From positions 230,006-294,005 of the forward strand of contig DDRS01000017.1 in NCBI GenBank assembly GCA_002343685.1: a stretch of DNA of 64,000 bases, in the 5' to 3' direction. The position numbers and the translations under genes are program-made. The DNA comes from Thiobacillus denitrificans. Lineage in GTDB: Bacteria > Pseudomonadota > Gammaproteobacteria > Burkholderiales > Thiobacillaceae. Positions within the stretch are counted from its first letter, which is position 1. The number at the start of each line of letters is the position of its first letter. The notes below the pieces were generated by a model. It searched no databases. It was not told the DNA's origin and was given only the letters and a program-made list of their open reading frames with translations. Of this stretch, positions 7,959 to 18,352 are shown in pieces.

Positions 7959-8561
7959 ATGACCACGCTGTTGTTTATTGCCGCCGCCTATTTGCTTGGT
8001 TCGCTGTCGTTTGCCGTGATCGTCAGCCGCGCCATGCGCCTGCCCGACCCGCGCAGCTTCGGATCGGGCAATCCCGGCGCCACCAACGTGCTGCGCACCG
8101 GACGCAAGGCCGCGGCCGCGCTGACGCTCCTTGGCGACGCGCTCAAGGGCTGGGTGGCCGTGGTGCTCGCGCGCATGCTGGCTCCACAGTTCGATATGTC
8201 CGAAGACATTGCCCTGCTGTGCGCGTTGGCCGTGTTCATCGGCCACCTGTTCCCGGTGTTTTTCCGTTTCAAGGGCGGCAAGGGCGTGGCCACAGCACTC
8301 GGCCTGCTGCTCGGCCTCAACCCTTGGCTCGGCCTGGCATGCCTGGCGACTTGGCTGCTCATGGCCGGGCTATTCCGTATTTCCTCACTAGCGGCCTTGA
8401 TCACCGCCGCACTGGCCCCAGTCTATTCGGGCCTACTGATGGGCTGGGGCAATACGGCCATGACCGTGTTGGTGGTCGCACTGCTGCTGGTCTATCGTCA
8501 CAAGAGCAATCTCATCAAACTGATATCCGGCCAGGAAGGACGCATCGGCGCCCGCTCCTGA
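7959..8561 (+). CDS. plsY: Glycerol-3-phosphate acyltransferase PlsY
   Basis: Inner-membrane enzyme acylating glycerol 3-phosphate from acyl phosphate, the first step of phospholipid synthesis. Conserved motifs are GSGNPGATNVLRTGRKA, the FKGGKGVAT motif and several hydrophobic segments. Starting at ATG 7959 gives 200 residues; a TTG two codons upstream is possible. It is divergent from folB across about 70 bases, an arrangement common in proteobacteria. Confidence 0.95.
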   Translation: MTTLLFIAAAYLLGSLSFAVIVSRAMRLPDPRSFGSGNPGATNVLRTGRKAAAALTLLGDALKGWVAVVLARMLAPQFDMSEDIALLCALAVFIGHLFPVFFRFKGGKGVATALGLLLGLNPWLGLACLATWLLMAGLFRISSLAALITAALAPVYSGLLMGWGNTAMTVLVVALLLVYRHKSNLIKLISGQEGRIGARS

Positions 8562-8577
8562 CCCCGTCTCACTGAAC

Positions 8578-9378
8578 ATGGCCTTCTTCGACAAAAGCAT
8601 CGAGCACGCAAAAGAAAGTCTCGCCGAGGTGTCGCGCGAAGCGATCGACCACGCGGGTGAGCGCCTGTCAGGGGTAGTCAAGGAAGGCGTGTCGCAGGCT
8701 GGCACCGAACTGAAGGACGTCATCTGGCGCGCCAGCCAGGAGATCGACGCCAAGCTCGACAAGATTTCCGACGAACTGCATGAACAGCGCCAGTTCACCA
8801 AGGACGACGTACGCGAACTGGTCGACTATGCCGGCGAACGGCTGGGCTCCCTGATGGATGCCCGCATCGTGCACGCCAAGGCGGAGTTTTCATCGCTGGT
8901 GCAGGAAAAGGTCGAATACTTCAAGCGCGAAGTCGACAGCTTCTTCATCGAACGACAGCGTGACCTCGCCCGCGAACGGCGGCGGCTGTTCATCAACGTG
9001 GCCATCGCGATCCTGGCGTCGCTGTCGCTGGGTTTCGTCTCCTGGCTGTATCACGAATACTTGGGCGGCGGGCTGGATGTGTTCTCCATCTTCCGCATCG
9101 TGTTCGCTTCGCTGGCCGGCGGCTACGCAGCCTACCTCGCGGTCAAATTACTGCGCCGCTGGCTGTCGATGTCGGAACACAAGAAGGACACGCTGTTCCT
9201 GGTCAGCCGCTACTGGGGCGTGCTGCGTCCGGAAAGCATTTTCAGCACGGTCATCCTGGTGTGCCTGATGGCCGTGCTGGTGGGGTTCTTGCTATTCCCG
9301 GATCAGATTGCCCATTTCACAGGCGGTGAAAAATGGCTCAAGGCCTTGCGCGAGGCCTACCCGATGTTCCGCAGATAA
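8578..9378 (+). CDS. Coiled-coil membrane protein of unknown function
   Basis: A 266-residue protein that I do not recognise as a named family. Residues 1 to about 130 are charged and amphipathic with heptad-like helices (for example AKESLAEVSREAIDHAGERL, KLDKISDELHEQRQF), suggesting an extended coiled coil. Then come about three membrane segments (LFINVAIAILASLSLGFVSW; VFASLAGGYAAYLAVKLL; FSTVILVCLMAVLVGFLLF). There is no signal peptide, so the helical part is probably cytoplasmic. It starts 16 bases after plsY, likely in one transcript, and converges on tsaD. Confidence 0.8.
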   Translation: MAFFDKSIEHAKESLAEVSREAIDHAGERLSGVVKEGVSQAGTELKDVIWRASQEIDAKLDKISDELHEQRQFTKDDVRELVDYAGERLGSLMDARIVHAKAEFSSLVQEKVEYFKREVDSFFIERQRDLARERRRLFINVAIAILASLSLGFVSWLYHEYLGGGLDVFSIFRIVFASLAGGYAAYLAVKLLRRWLSMSEHKKDTLFLVSRYWGVLRPESIFSTVILVCLMAVLVGFLLFPDQIAHFTGGEKWLKALREAYPMFRR

Positions 9379-9381
9379 GGC

Positions 9382-10392
9382 TTACACGGCATCGAGCGTC
9401 GCCAACTCCCAACGCGGTTTGACCGCAAACGTCAGATCCGATGTCTTCCTATGCGTCGCCAACCGCTGCGCGCCCGCGTAGGCGATCATCGCGCCGTTGT
9501 CCGTGCAGAACTCCAGCCGCGGATAGAACACGCTGATACCGCGTGCCGCCGCCTCGCGTGTCAGCCGTTCGCGCAGATGCGTATTGGCGCCCACGCCGCC
9601 GGCAACCACCAGCCGCGTCACGCCACTGTGGGCACAGGCTGCCAGACTCTTGCCCACCAGCACGTCCACCGCCACCACCTGAAACGCCGCCGCGATGTCG
9701 GCTGCCTGATCCAGCCCTTGCTTGCGCACCAGCGTCAGCACTGCGGTTTTCAAGCCGCTGAAGCTGAAATCAAAATCGCCCGAATTGAGCATCGGGCGCG
9801 GCAGGGTAAAGCGGCTGGCATCACCCGCGGCCGCCAGCTTCGACAGTGCCGGCCCGCCCGGATAACCCAGGCCCAATAGCTGTGCGGTCTTGTCGAAGGC
9901 CTCACCGGCCGCATCGTCGAGGGTCTCACCCAGCAAAGTGTAGCGTCCGACGCCCGACACCCGCATCAACTGCGTATGGCCGCCCGACACCAGCAAGGCA
10001 ACGAAGGGGAATTCTGGCGGCGTATCGGAAATCAAAGGCGACAGCATATGGCCTTCCAGATGGTGCACGCCGACTGCCGGGATATTCAGCGAAAACGCCA
10101 GCGCACGCGCCATCCCCGCCCCCACCAGCAGCGCGCCGGCAAGCCCCGGTCCTTGTGTATAGGCGATGCCGTCGAGCGCTTCCAGTGTGCACCCACTCTC
10201 AGCCAAAACCTGGCGCGTCAAGGGAAGAACCCGCCGGATATGGTCACGCGACGCCAGTTCGGGCACCACGCCACCATAGTCGTTATGCATGGCGATCTGT
10301 GAATAGAGCGCGTGCGCCAGCAGGCCGCGCACGCTGTCATATAGCGCAACACCGGTTTCATCGCAGGACGACTCGATGCCAAGTACCAACAT
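9382..10392 (-). CDS. tsaD: tRNA N6-adenosine threonylcarbamoyltransferase TsaD
   Basis: Catalytic subunit for t6A37 formation on ANN-decoding tRNAs, working with TsaB, TsaE and TsaC. It has the ASKHA fold with the metal ligands His111 and His115 (VHHLEGH) and the late CTDNGAMIA segment. The N-terminus MLVLGIESSCDETGVALYD is diagnostic. At 336 residues it is normal. It is transcribed divergently from rpsU, as in many proteobacteria. Confidence 0.97.
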   Translation of the reverse strand: MLVLGIESSCDETGVALYDSVRGLLAHALYSQIAMHNDYGGVVPELASRDHIRRVLPLTRQVLAESGCTLEALDGIAYTQGPGLAGALLVGAGMARALAFSLNIPAVGVHHLEGHMLSPLISDTPPEFPFVALLVSGGHTQLMRVSGVGRYTLLGETLDDAAGEAFDKTAQLLGLGYPGGPALSKLAAAGDASRFTLPRPMLNSGDFDFSFSGLKTAVLTLVRKQGLDQAADIAAAFQVVAVDVLVGKSLAACAHSGVTRLVVAGGVGANTHLRERLTREAAARGISVFYPRLEFCTDNGAMIAYAGAQRLATHRKTSDLTFAVKPRWELATLDAV

Positions 10393-10410
10393 AGGGGAAA
10401 CAGGGGGGAC

Positions 10411-10439
10411 TGGAAAAATCCGTTAGGGCTTGCTATTAT
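10411..10439 (+). promoter_or_regulatory. Promoter before rpsU
   Basis: An extended -10 element TGCTATTAT (10431-10439) lies 35 bases before the rpsU ATG, with a weak -35-like TGGAAA (10411-10416) at 17-base spacing. It is the probable promoter of the rpsU-yqeY-dnaG operon. Confidence 0.55.
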
Positions 10440-10474
10440 TCTCGTTTTTCCCGTTTCCCGGAAGCCACTGTCAC

Positions 10475-10687
10475 ATGCCTCACGTCAAAGTCAAAGAAAA
10501 TGAGCCGTTCGACGTCGCCCTGCGTCGTTTCAAGCGTTCCATCGAAAAAGTCGGCTTGCTGACCGAGCTGCGCGCCCGCGAGTTCTACGAGAAGCCCACC
10601 GCAGAGCGGAAGCGCAAGCTCGCCGCCGCAGTCAAGCGCCAAAGCAAGCGCCTGCGCAGCCAGCAACTCCCCCCCAAGATGTATTGA
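10475..10687 (+). CDS. rpsU: 30S ribosomal protein S21
   Basis: Small-subunit protein S21, 70 residues from ATG 10475 (MPHVKVKENEPFDVALRRFK). The sequence RSIEKVGLLTELRAREFYEKP and the basic tail match the family. The in-frame ATG-like start upstream would place a hydrophobic leader that S21 never has. It is the first gene of the macromolecular synthesis operon. Confidence 0.97.
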   Translation: MPHVKVKENEPFDVALRRFKRSIEKVGLLTELRAREFYEKPTAERKRKLAAAVKRQSKRLRSQQLPPKMY

Positions 10688-10707
10688 TTCCGCGCTGACG
10701 CGGAATC
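10686..10707 (+). promoter_or_regulatory. Intercistronic hairpin between rpsU and yqeY
   Basis: A perfect 9-bp stem, GATTCCGCG with CGCGGAATC, and loop CTGA begin inside the rpsU stop codon. There is no T-run, so it is more likely a partial terminator, processing site or 3' stabiliser. It could keep S21 mRNA more abundant than dnaG mRNA, as the known terminator does in E. coli (inference). Confidence 0.6.
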
Positions 10708-10714
10708 CCCACGC

Positions 10715-11161
10715 ATGTCGCTCAAGGCACGCATCACTGACGACATGAAAACCGCCATGCGCGCCAAAGAGATGGCGCGCCTCGGCACGATCCGTCTCCT
10801 GTTGGCCGCCATCAAGCAGAGAGAAGTCGACGAGCGTATCGAGCTGGACGACGCTGCAGTCAGCAGCATCGTCGAAAAACTCATCAAGCAACGCAAGGAC
10901 TCGATCAGCCAATTCCAGGTTGCCGGTCGTGACGACCTGGTGGCGGCCGAACAGGCCGAGCTCGTCGTGCTGCAGGCCTACCTGCCCGAACAACTCTCCG
11001 CTGCCGAAGTCGAAGCCGCCGTTGCCGCGGCCATTGCCGAATCCGGCGCGTCCAGCGCCAAGGACATGGGCAAGGTCATGGGGCTGCTGAAACCCCGCCT
11101 TGCCGGCCGTGCCGACATGGGGCAGGTCTCCGCGCTGATCAAGGCCCGTCTCGCAAGCTAA
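10715..11161 (+). CDS. GatB/YqeY domain-containing protein
   Basis: A 148-residue YqeY-like protein related to the tRNA-binding tail domain of amidotransferase subunit GatB. Its function is not firmly established. Recognisable segments are MKTAMRAKEMARLGTIRLLLAAIKQREVD and the C-terminal MGKVMGLLKPRLAGRADMGQV. Its place between rpsU and dnaG is conserved in many proteobacteria. The start follows the intercistronic hairpin by a few bases. Confidence 0.92.
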   Translation: MSLKARITDDMKTAMRAKEMARLGTIRLLLAAIKQREVDERIELDDAAVSSIVEKLIKQRKDSISQFQVAGRDDLVAAEQAELVVLQAYLPEQLSAAEVEAAVAAAIAESGASSAKDMGKVMGLLKPRLAGRADMGQVSALIKARLAS

Positions 11162-11203
11162 CCCCATCCGGCGCGACGCGCCCGGGTTTATCATGCGGCC
11201 ATC

Positions 11204-12898
11204 ATGATTCCGCGCGATTTCATCGATACCCTGCTCGCCCGCGTCGACGTCGTCGATGTCATCGACCGCCGCGTGCCGCTGAAGAAAGCCGGGCAGAATT
11301 ACCAGGCCTGCTGTCCTTTCCACAGCGAAAAAACCCCCTCCTTCACCGTCAGCCCGACCAAGCAGTTCTACCACTGCTTCGGCTGCGGCGCACATGGCAC
11401 GGCGCTCGGTTTCCTCATGGAATACGAGCACATGAGCTTCCCCGACGCCGTAGCGGCCCTGGCCCAGGACGTCGGCTTGCCCGTGCCCGAGTCCGGCGAG
11501 CCCGAGCGCCCCAAACCGCCGCCAGCGCTGTGGGATGCACTCGAACAGGCGGCGCAGTTCTACAAGAAACAGCTCAAGCAGACCCCGCGCGCGATCGACT
11601 ACCTGAAGCGCCGCGGCCTGACTGGCGCCATCGCTGCCCGCTATGGCATCGGCTACGCGCCGGAGGGGTCCCCCCTGAAGCAGGTCTACGCCGACTATGC
11701 GGCCGAGGCCCTCGCCGCCTCGGGCCTCGTCATCGACGGCGATCACGGGCGCTACGACCGCTTCCGCGACCGCATCATGTTTCCTATCAGGAACATCAAG
11801 GGCCAGATCGTCGGTTTCGGCGGGCGCGTGCTGGACCAGGGCGAACCGAAATACCTCAATTCGCCGGAAACCCCGCTGTTTCACAAGGGTTCGGAAATCT
11901 ACGGCCTGTTCGAGGCGCGCGCCGCGATCAAGACGGCCGGACGCGTCATTGTGGTCGAAGGCTACATGGACGTGGTCGCGCTGGCGCAACTCGGCGTGGA
12001 GTTCGCCGTCGCCACCCTCGGCACCGCCACCACGCCAATCCATGCACGTACCCTGCTGCGCCACACCGACCGCCTGGTCTTTGCCTTCGACGGCGACAAT
12101 GCCGGGCGCAAGGCCGCCTGGCGCGCGCTGGAAAACTCGCTGGAGGCGCTGCAGGACGGCAAGGAGGTCAGTTTCCTGTTCCTGCCGGAAGGCGAGGACC
12201 CTGACAGCTATATCCGAACCCACGGCCACGACGCATTCCTGCACCTGCTGGACACCGACACCCTGCCGCTGTCCGCCTTTCTGGTGCGTGAACTGGCGCG
12301 CAACCGCAAACTCGACAGCCAGGAAGGCCGGGCAGCCTTGATCAAGGACGCCAAGCCCTTGCTGGAGAAAATTGCCGCGCCCCTGCTGGCCAGCTTGATC
12401 CAACGACAGATTGCGGAACTTGCGCACCTCCAGGCTGACGAACTCAGCCACCTCGGGCTCAAACCCATCGCGGCACGCCGACTTCTCCCGCGTCCGCAAC
12501 GCCGCCCGACGCCATCGCGGGTGCGCAGCCTGGCACGCACCCTGCTGATGAATCCACAGCGGGTGGCCGAGGTCGAACCCTGCTGGCTCGATGTAAACGA
12601 CCCGCTAAGCGGTCCTACCGGCGAATTGATGGCCTGGCTGTGCGAGGTTGGCCCCCTCAAGCCGCAGACCCTAAGCGAAACGGCCAAAGGCAGCGTGCTG
12701 GAGCCCTTGATCGATGAGCTAATGACCGATTTGCTCGACAAAGACGACACTTGGGACTGGAACGCGGAGTTCGATGGCGCCGTCAAACAGTTACGCGACG
12801 ATTGGCGCAGGCGAAGGCAACAGGAACTGGCCATGCGCCCGCTCGGCAGTTTGAGCGCCAGCGAGCGCCAGGAATTGACTGAACTGGCACGTTCCTAG
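11204..12898 (+). CDS. dnaG: DNA primase DnaG
   Basis: Primase that synthesises RNA primers at the replication fork. The N-terminal CHC2 zinc finger is intact (Cys37, His40, Cys58, Cys61, within CCPFHSEKTPSF and YHCFGCG). The Toprim core shows VVEGYMDVVAL and FAFDGDNAGRKAAWRA, followed by the C-terminal DnaB-interacting region. It is 564 residues, slightly shorter than E. coli DnaG. It lies 42 bases after yqeY and is followed by rpoD with its own promoter-like sequence. Confidence 0.97.
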   Translation: MIPRDFIDTLLARVDVVDVIDRRVPLKKAGQNYQACCPFHSEKTPSFTVSPTKQFYHCFGCGAHGTALGFLMEYEHMSFPDAVAALAQDVGLPVPESGEPERPKPPPALWDALEQAAQFYKKQLKQTPRAIDYLKRRGLTGAIAARYGIGYAPEGSPLKQVYADYAAEALAASGLVIDGDHGRYDRFRDRIMFPIRNIKGQIVGFGGRVLDQGEPKYLNSPETPLFHKGSEIYGLFEARAAIKTAGRVIVVEGYMDVVALAQLGVEFAVATLGTATTPIHARTLLRHTDRLVFAFDGDNAGRKAAWRALENSLEALQDGKEVSFLFLPEGEDPDSYIRTHGHDAFLHLLDTDTLPLSAFLVRELARNRKLDSQEGRAALIKDAKPLLEKIAAPLLASLIQRQIAELAHLQADELSHLGLKPIAARRLLPRPQRRPTPSRVRSLARTLLMNPQRVAEVEPCWLDVNDPLSGPTGELMAWLCEVGPLKPQTLSETAKGSVLEPLIDELMTDLLDKDDTWDWNAEFDGAVKQLRDDWRRRRQQELAMRPLGSLSASERQELTELARS

Positions 12899-12935
12899 CT
12901 TGCCAGAAACGGCAAGACAAAGTGCCGGCTTGCGG

Positions 12936-12941
12936 TATAAT
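12936..12941 (+). promoter_or_regulatory. -10 element before rpoD
   Basis: A perfect TATAAT lies 73 bases upstream of the rpoD GTG start, between dnaG and rpoD. No convincing -35 is seen. It suggests separate transcription of rpoD. Confidence 0.45.
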
Positions 12942-13013
12942 TGCCGGTTTTTGAACGATTTTTTTCTGTCCGCGTGCGATGCGCGGGGGCGGGACCTGAG
13001 CGGAGAATAACCT

Positions 13014-14933
<1,920 letters not shown>

Positions 14934-14938
14934 GTTCC

Positions 14939-14970
14939 CTGCCCCGCCCATCGCGGGGCAGCTACGTTTT
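14939..14970 (+). terminator. Hairpin terminator after rpoD
   Basis: A perfect 9-bp stem CTGCCCCGC (14939-14947) with GCGGGGCAG (14953-14961) is followed a few bases later by TTTT. It separates rpoD from the tRNA gene that begins directly after it. Confidence 0.7.
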
Positions 14971-14971
14971 C

Positions 14972-15048
<77 letters not shown>

Positions 15049-15070
15049 ATTACCCAACATCAGCGATAAT

Positions 15071-15095
15071 CACCCCCTAATAAAAACTGGGGGTG
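15071..15095 (+). promoter_or_regulatory. Hairpin overlapping the slmA ribosome binding site
   Basis: CACCCCC (15071-15077) pairs with GGGGGTG (15089-15095) across an A/T-rich loop. The 3' arm is the only purine-rich Shine-Dalgarno candidate for slmA, whose ATG is at 15100. It may act as a translational control or as the tRNA transcript's terminator. Confidence 0.45.
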
Positions 15096-15099
15096 TCAG

Positions 15100-15684
15100 A
15101 TGCAAGGGGAAGCCAGAAAACCCGGCGAGCGCCGGTTGCAGATTCTGCAAACACTCGCCGCGATGCTACAGGAACCGCAGCCTGAGAAAATCACCACGGC
15201 GGCGTTGGCAGCCCGCATCGGGGTATCCGAAGCCGCGCTATACCGGCACTTTTCCAGCAAGGCGCAAATGTTCGAGGGGCTGATCGAATTCATCGAACAA
15301 ACCCTGTTTGGCCTGATTGCGCGCATCACCGCCGACACGCCCTCGCCGTCCGCCCAAATCGAGGCCATCCTCAGCATGCTGTTGAATTTTGCGGCGAAGA
15401 ATCCAGGGATGACGCGCGTGCTGATCGGCGATGCACTGGTGCATGAAAACGAGCGCCTGCAAAAACGCATCAATCAACTACACGACCGAATCGAAGCCCA
15501 GTTGCGGCAATGCCTGCGCTTTTGCGGCGACAAGCAGTCCGAACTGAGCGGGCCGCTGGCCAATCTGCTGCAATGCATGGTGGTAGGACGCTGGCATCAG
15601 TTCGCCAAGAGCGGATTCAGCCGCCCGCCCGGCGGCGATATCGAACTGCTGATGGCGCGTTTGCTTGACGTTCACCCCGCCTGA
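15100..15684 (+). CDS. slmA: Nucleoid occlusion factor SlmA
   Basis: TetR-fold DNA-binding protein that, bound to its chromosomal sites, blocks FtsZ ring assembly over the nucleoid. The N-terminal helix-turn-helix (TAALAARIGVSEAALYRHFSSKAQMF) and the body (IEQTLFGLIARI, NPGMTRVLIGDALVHENERLQKR) closely follow the SlmA pattern. Its 194 residues fit the family. It lies after the tRNA gene and its 3' end overlaps the convergent moeB-like gene by 13 bases. I prefer SlmA over a generic TetR regulator because of these segments. Confidence 0.88.
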   Translation: MQGEARKPGERRLQILQTLAAMLQEPQPEKITTAALAARIGVSEAALYRHFSSKAQMFEGLIEFIEQTLFGLIARITADTPSPSAQIEAILSMLLNFAAKNPGMTRVLIGDALVHENERLQKRINQLHDRIEAQLRQCLRFCGDKQSELSGPLANLLQCMVVGRWHQFAKSGFSRPPGGDIELLMARLLDVHPA

Positions 15685-16442
15685 CGCGCAGCCTGCCTGC
15701 ACACCGGGCAAGCCGGGTCATACGGCACGTTCATCACGCGAGCCTCGGCCCGCAGGCCATCCCATAGCAGCAGCCGGCCAATCAGCAACTCTCCCACCTG
15801 AGCCAGATATTTCAGCGCTTCCATCGCCTGCATTGCGCCGATGACGCCGACCAGGGGAGAAAACACCCCCGCCTCGGCGCAGCGCACCTCCGGTTCGCCA
15901 GCCTGATCCGGAAATAGGCAGTGATAGCAGGGTGTGCGAGCACGGCGGGTATCGAACACCGCCAGTTGTCCCGAAAAACCGATCGCAGCCCCCGACACCA
16001 GCGGCTTGCCCAACTGAACGCAGGCCCGGTTGACCGCATGCCGGGTAGCAAAGTTGTCCGACGCATCGACGACCAGATCGACCGCCGCCACCGCTTCATG
16101 CAGCGCTTCGCCGCCCAGCGCTTCCCGAATGGATTGCACTTCGATTTCAGGATTGATGGCGCGCACGCTGCGCGCGAGCGAATCGGCCTTGTTCTCGCCG
16201 ATGGCTGCCGTGGCATGGCCAATCTGCCGCTGCAGATTGGTCAGGTCGACCGTATCACCGTCCGCCAGCCACAACCGTCCGACGCCCGATGCCCCCAGAT
16301 AAAGTGCGACCGGGCAGCCCAGCCCACCGGCACCGATGATCAACACCGACGCGCCTGAGATACGTGCCTGCCCGTCCACACCGACATCGGGCAGCAGGAT
16401 GTGTCTGCTGTAGCGCAGCAGCAGTGTGTCGTTCAACTCCAT
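15672..16442 (-). CDS. moeB: HesA/MoeB/ThiF-family adenylyltransferase
   Basis: E1-like enzyme that adenylates the C-terminal Gly-Gly of a sulfur carrier protein (MoaD or ThiS). The ATP site GAGGLGCPVALYLGASGVG, the NLQRQIGH arginine-finger region and DNFATRHAVN are visible. Zinc-binding cysteine pairs are present (CYHC and CPVC). The start at ATG 16442 gives MELNDTLLLRYSRHILLP, about 256 residues. MoeB and ThiF cannot be separated by reading alone, and no moa or thi genes are adjacent. Confidence 0.88.
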   Translation of the reverse strand: MELNDTLLLRYSRHILLPDVGVDGQARISGASVLIIGAGGLGCPVALYLGASGVGRLWLADGDTVDLTNLQRQIGHATAAIGENKADSLARSVRAINPEIEVQSIREALGGEALHEAVAAVDLVVDASDNFATRHAVNRACVQLGKPLVSGAAIGFSGQLAVFDTRRARTPCYHCLFPDQAGEPEVRCAEAGVFSPLVGVIGAMQAMEALKYLAQVGELLIGRLLLWDGLRAEARVMNVPYDPACPVCRQAARQAG

Positions 16443-16453
16443 GGCCAGCACGG

Positions 16454-16849
16454 CTATTTATAGCTCCGCCACTCTTCCGGCGTTTCGTCGCAATCACCAT
16501 GCAGGTGGCGCTCGTAGACCTTCATGAATGCCTGCTGGGATTTGATGTCCGGCTCGTTGGCTGCGACGTTGCGTCGCTGCACGCTCTCGCAGTAATACGC
16601 CAGCGCCCGCCTGAGCTTGCAGAGGAGGCTGTTGTCGAGATGAAACCCCTGGCTCGCCAGCGCAGTCTCCAGACCTTCCAGCGTGTACTCGCAGATGTGA
16701 TACCGCACCTGCAGACGATAGACGTCTGCGCCGATGGTCACGTCCAGTCCCTCCAGGCCGGCCAAAAGCGCCAAGGCGCGCTCGGCCTGGCCGGCAGGCA
16801 AGGCATGGAAGACGATTTCGCGGTTTTTCTCGAGGTCGCACGGACGCAT
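16454..16849 (-). CDS. Conserved-looking hypothetical protein
   Basis: A 131-residue soluble protein, not recognised. It begins MRPCDLEKNREIVFHALPAGQ and contains a possible ferredoxin-like alternation of short helices and strands (LEGLDVTIGADVYRLQVRYHICEYTLEGLE), followed by a helical tail (ALAYYCESVQRRNVAANEPD). This loosely resembles heavy-metal-associated folds but has no CxxC. It lies 11 bases upstream of the moeB-like start and is probably co-transcribed with it. Confidence 0.75.
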   Translation of the reverse strand: MRPCDLEKNREIVFHALPAGQAERALALLAGLEGLDVTIGADVYRLQVRYHICEYTLEGLETALASQGFHLDNSLLCKLRRALAYYCESVQRRNVAANEPDIKSQQAFMKVYERHLHGDCDETPEEWRSYK

Positions 16850-16932
16850 GACACCTCCCGGCAGGCTAGGTCAACTCAGTATACCGCGCCGCTTGTGCTG
16901 TGGAACCCCTGCGGGCCACACAGCACAGCTGC

Positions 16933-18351
16933 TCAACGCCCCTGCAGGATCTGCAGGCCTTTAAGCAGGTTCAGCGCTTGGTTCACCTGGAAATCGTTCT
17001 TCGACACGATCTCGCCCGGCTCCAGCGGCACCGGCTTCTTGTCCTTGCCGTCCAGGCTGGGTTTGTCGGCGGCCGGGGCTTTGATGATCATCTCGTCCGG
17101 CTTGCTTGCTGGCGCCGCATCCCCGCCATTGGGATTGCTCAGATGATGCTCGAGATCCGCCTCGCGAATGCCCAGACCTTGATCGTCGGACGGCATGGTT
17201 GGGTCTTCCACCACGATATCCGGCTCGATGCCCTTGGCCTGGATGGAGCGTCCGCTCGGCGTAAAGTAGCGCGCCGTGGTGAGTTTGATCGCCGTGCCGT
17301 TGCCGATCGGCAGGATGGTCTGCACCGATCCCTTGCCGAAGGTTCGGGTACCCATGATGACGGCACGCTTGTCATCCTGTAGCGCCCCCGCCACGATTTC
17401 GGAGGCCGAGGCCGAGCCGCCGTTCACGAGCACCACCATCGGCACCTGTTTGACGCCCTCCGGCAAACCTTTCAGATAATCAAGCTGCATCGGGCGCAGG
17501 TAATTTTCCGGGCTGGCGGTCAACCGCATCTTCGCGTCCTCCGTACGCCCGTCCGTGTATACCACCAGGCTGTCCGGCTTGACGAAAGCCGCCGCCACCG
17601 CTACCGCGCCATTCAGCAGGCCGCCCGGGTCGTTGCGCAGGTCCAGGATCAGGCCCTTGAGCGGCGCCTTGTTGTCCTTGTAGAGCTTGTCCAGGGCCTC
17701 GGCCAGCAGTTCGCCGGTATGTTCCTGGAATTGCGTCACGCGCACGTAACCGTACCCGTTTTCCAGCAATTTGGATTTGACGCTGCGGATCTTGATGACC
17801 GCACGGGTCAGGGTCAGCACGATGGGTTTGTCGACGCCCTTGCGAACGATGGTGAGCTTGATCGGCGATCCGGGCTTCCCGCGCATGCGTTTCACCGCGT
17901 CGTTCAACGTCATGCCTTTCACCGGCGTATCGTCGAGCTTGATGATCAGGTCGCCTGGCTTGACCCCGGCCTTGAAGGCTGGCGTATCCTCGATCGGCGA
18001 CACGACCTTGACGAAGCCGTCTTCCATCCCGACTTCGATGCCCAGGCCGCCGAATTCGCCTTGGGTACCCACCTGCAGATCCTTGAAGCCCTCAGCATCG
18101 AGATAGGCCGAATGCGGGTCCAACCCGCTCAACATGCCGTTGATCGCCGAAGAGATCAGCTTCTTGTCGTCGACCGGTTCGACATAATCGCTCTTGATAC
18201 GGGCAAATACATCGGTGAAGGCACGCAACTCCTCGACCGGCAGCGCAGTCTCCGCATCCTTGTCGGCGATCGCCGGCAAATTGAGTGTCAATGCGGCTCC
18301 AGCCAGTATGCCAGCCAGACCGACCAGTACGAGTTTTGCCTTTTGTGTCAT
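16933..18351 (-). CDS. ctpA: S41-family carboxy-terminal processing protease
   Basis: Periplasmic serine protease (CtpA/Prc family) that degrades or trims proteins from the C-terminus. It has an N-terminal membrane/signal segment (LVLVGLAGILAGAALTLNLPA), a PDZ domain (about residues 100-185, with GGLGIEVG) and an S41 domain. The Ser315-Lys340 dyad (NGGSASASEI and TFGKGSVQ) with Asp326 has the same spacing as E. coli Prc. The length is 472 residues. It follows envC by one base in the conserved gpmI-envC-ctpA order. Confidence 0.94.
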   Translation of the reverse strand: MTQKAKLVLVGLAGILAGAALTLNLPAIADKDAETALPVEELRAFTDVFARIKSDYVEPVDDKKLISSAINGMLSGLDPHSAYLDAEGFKDLQVGTQGEFGGLGIEVGMEDGFVKVVSPIEDTPAFKAGVKPGDLIIKLDDTPVKGMTLNDAVKRMRGKPGSPIKLTIVRKGVDKPIVLTLTRAVIKIRSVKSKLLENGYGYVRVTQFQEHTGELLAEALDKLYKDNKAPLKGLILDLRNDPGGLLNGAVAVAAAFVKPDSLVVYTDGRTEDAKMRLTASPENYLRPMQLDYLKGLPEGVKQVPMVVLVNGGSASASEIVAGALQDDKRAVIMGTRTFGKGSVQTILPIGNGTAIKLTTARYFTPSGRSIQAKGIEPDIVVEDPTMPSDDQGLGIREADLEHHLSNPNGGDAAPASKPDEMIIKAPAADKPSLDGKDKKPVPLEPGEIVSKNDFQVNQALNLLKGLQILQGR

Positions 18352-18352
18352 C

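Noticed and set aside
10436..12499. 687-residue open frame on the minus strand across rpsU, yqeY and dnaG
   Set aside because: It is antisense to three unmistakable genes. Its composition (Asp, Gly, Val, Gln rich with no domain) is a GC-bias shadow.
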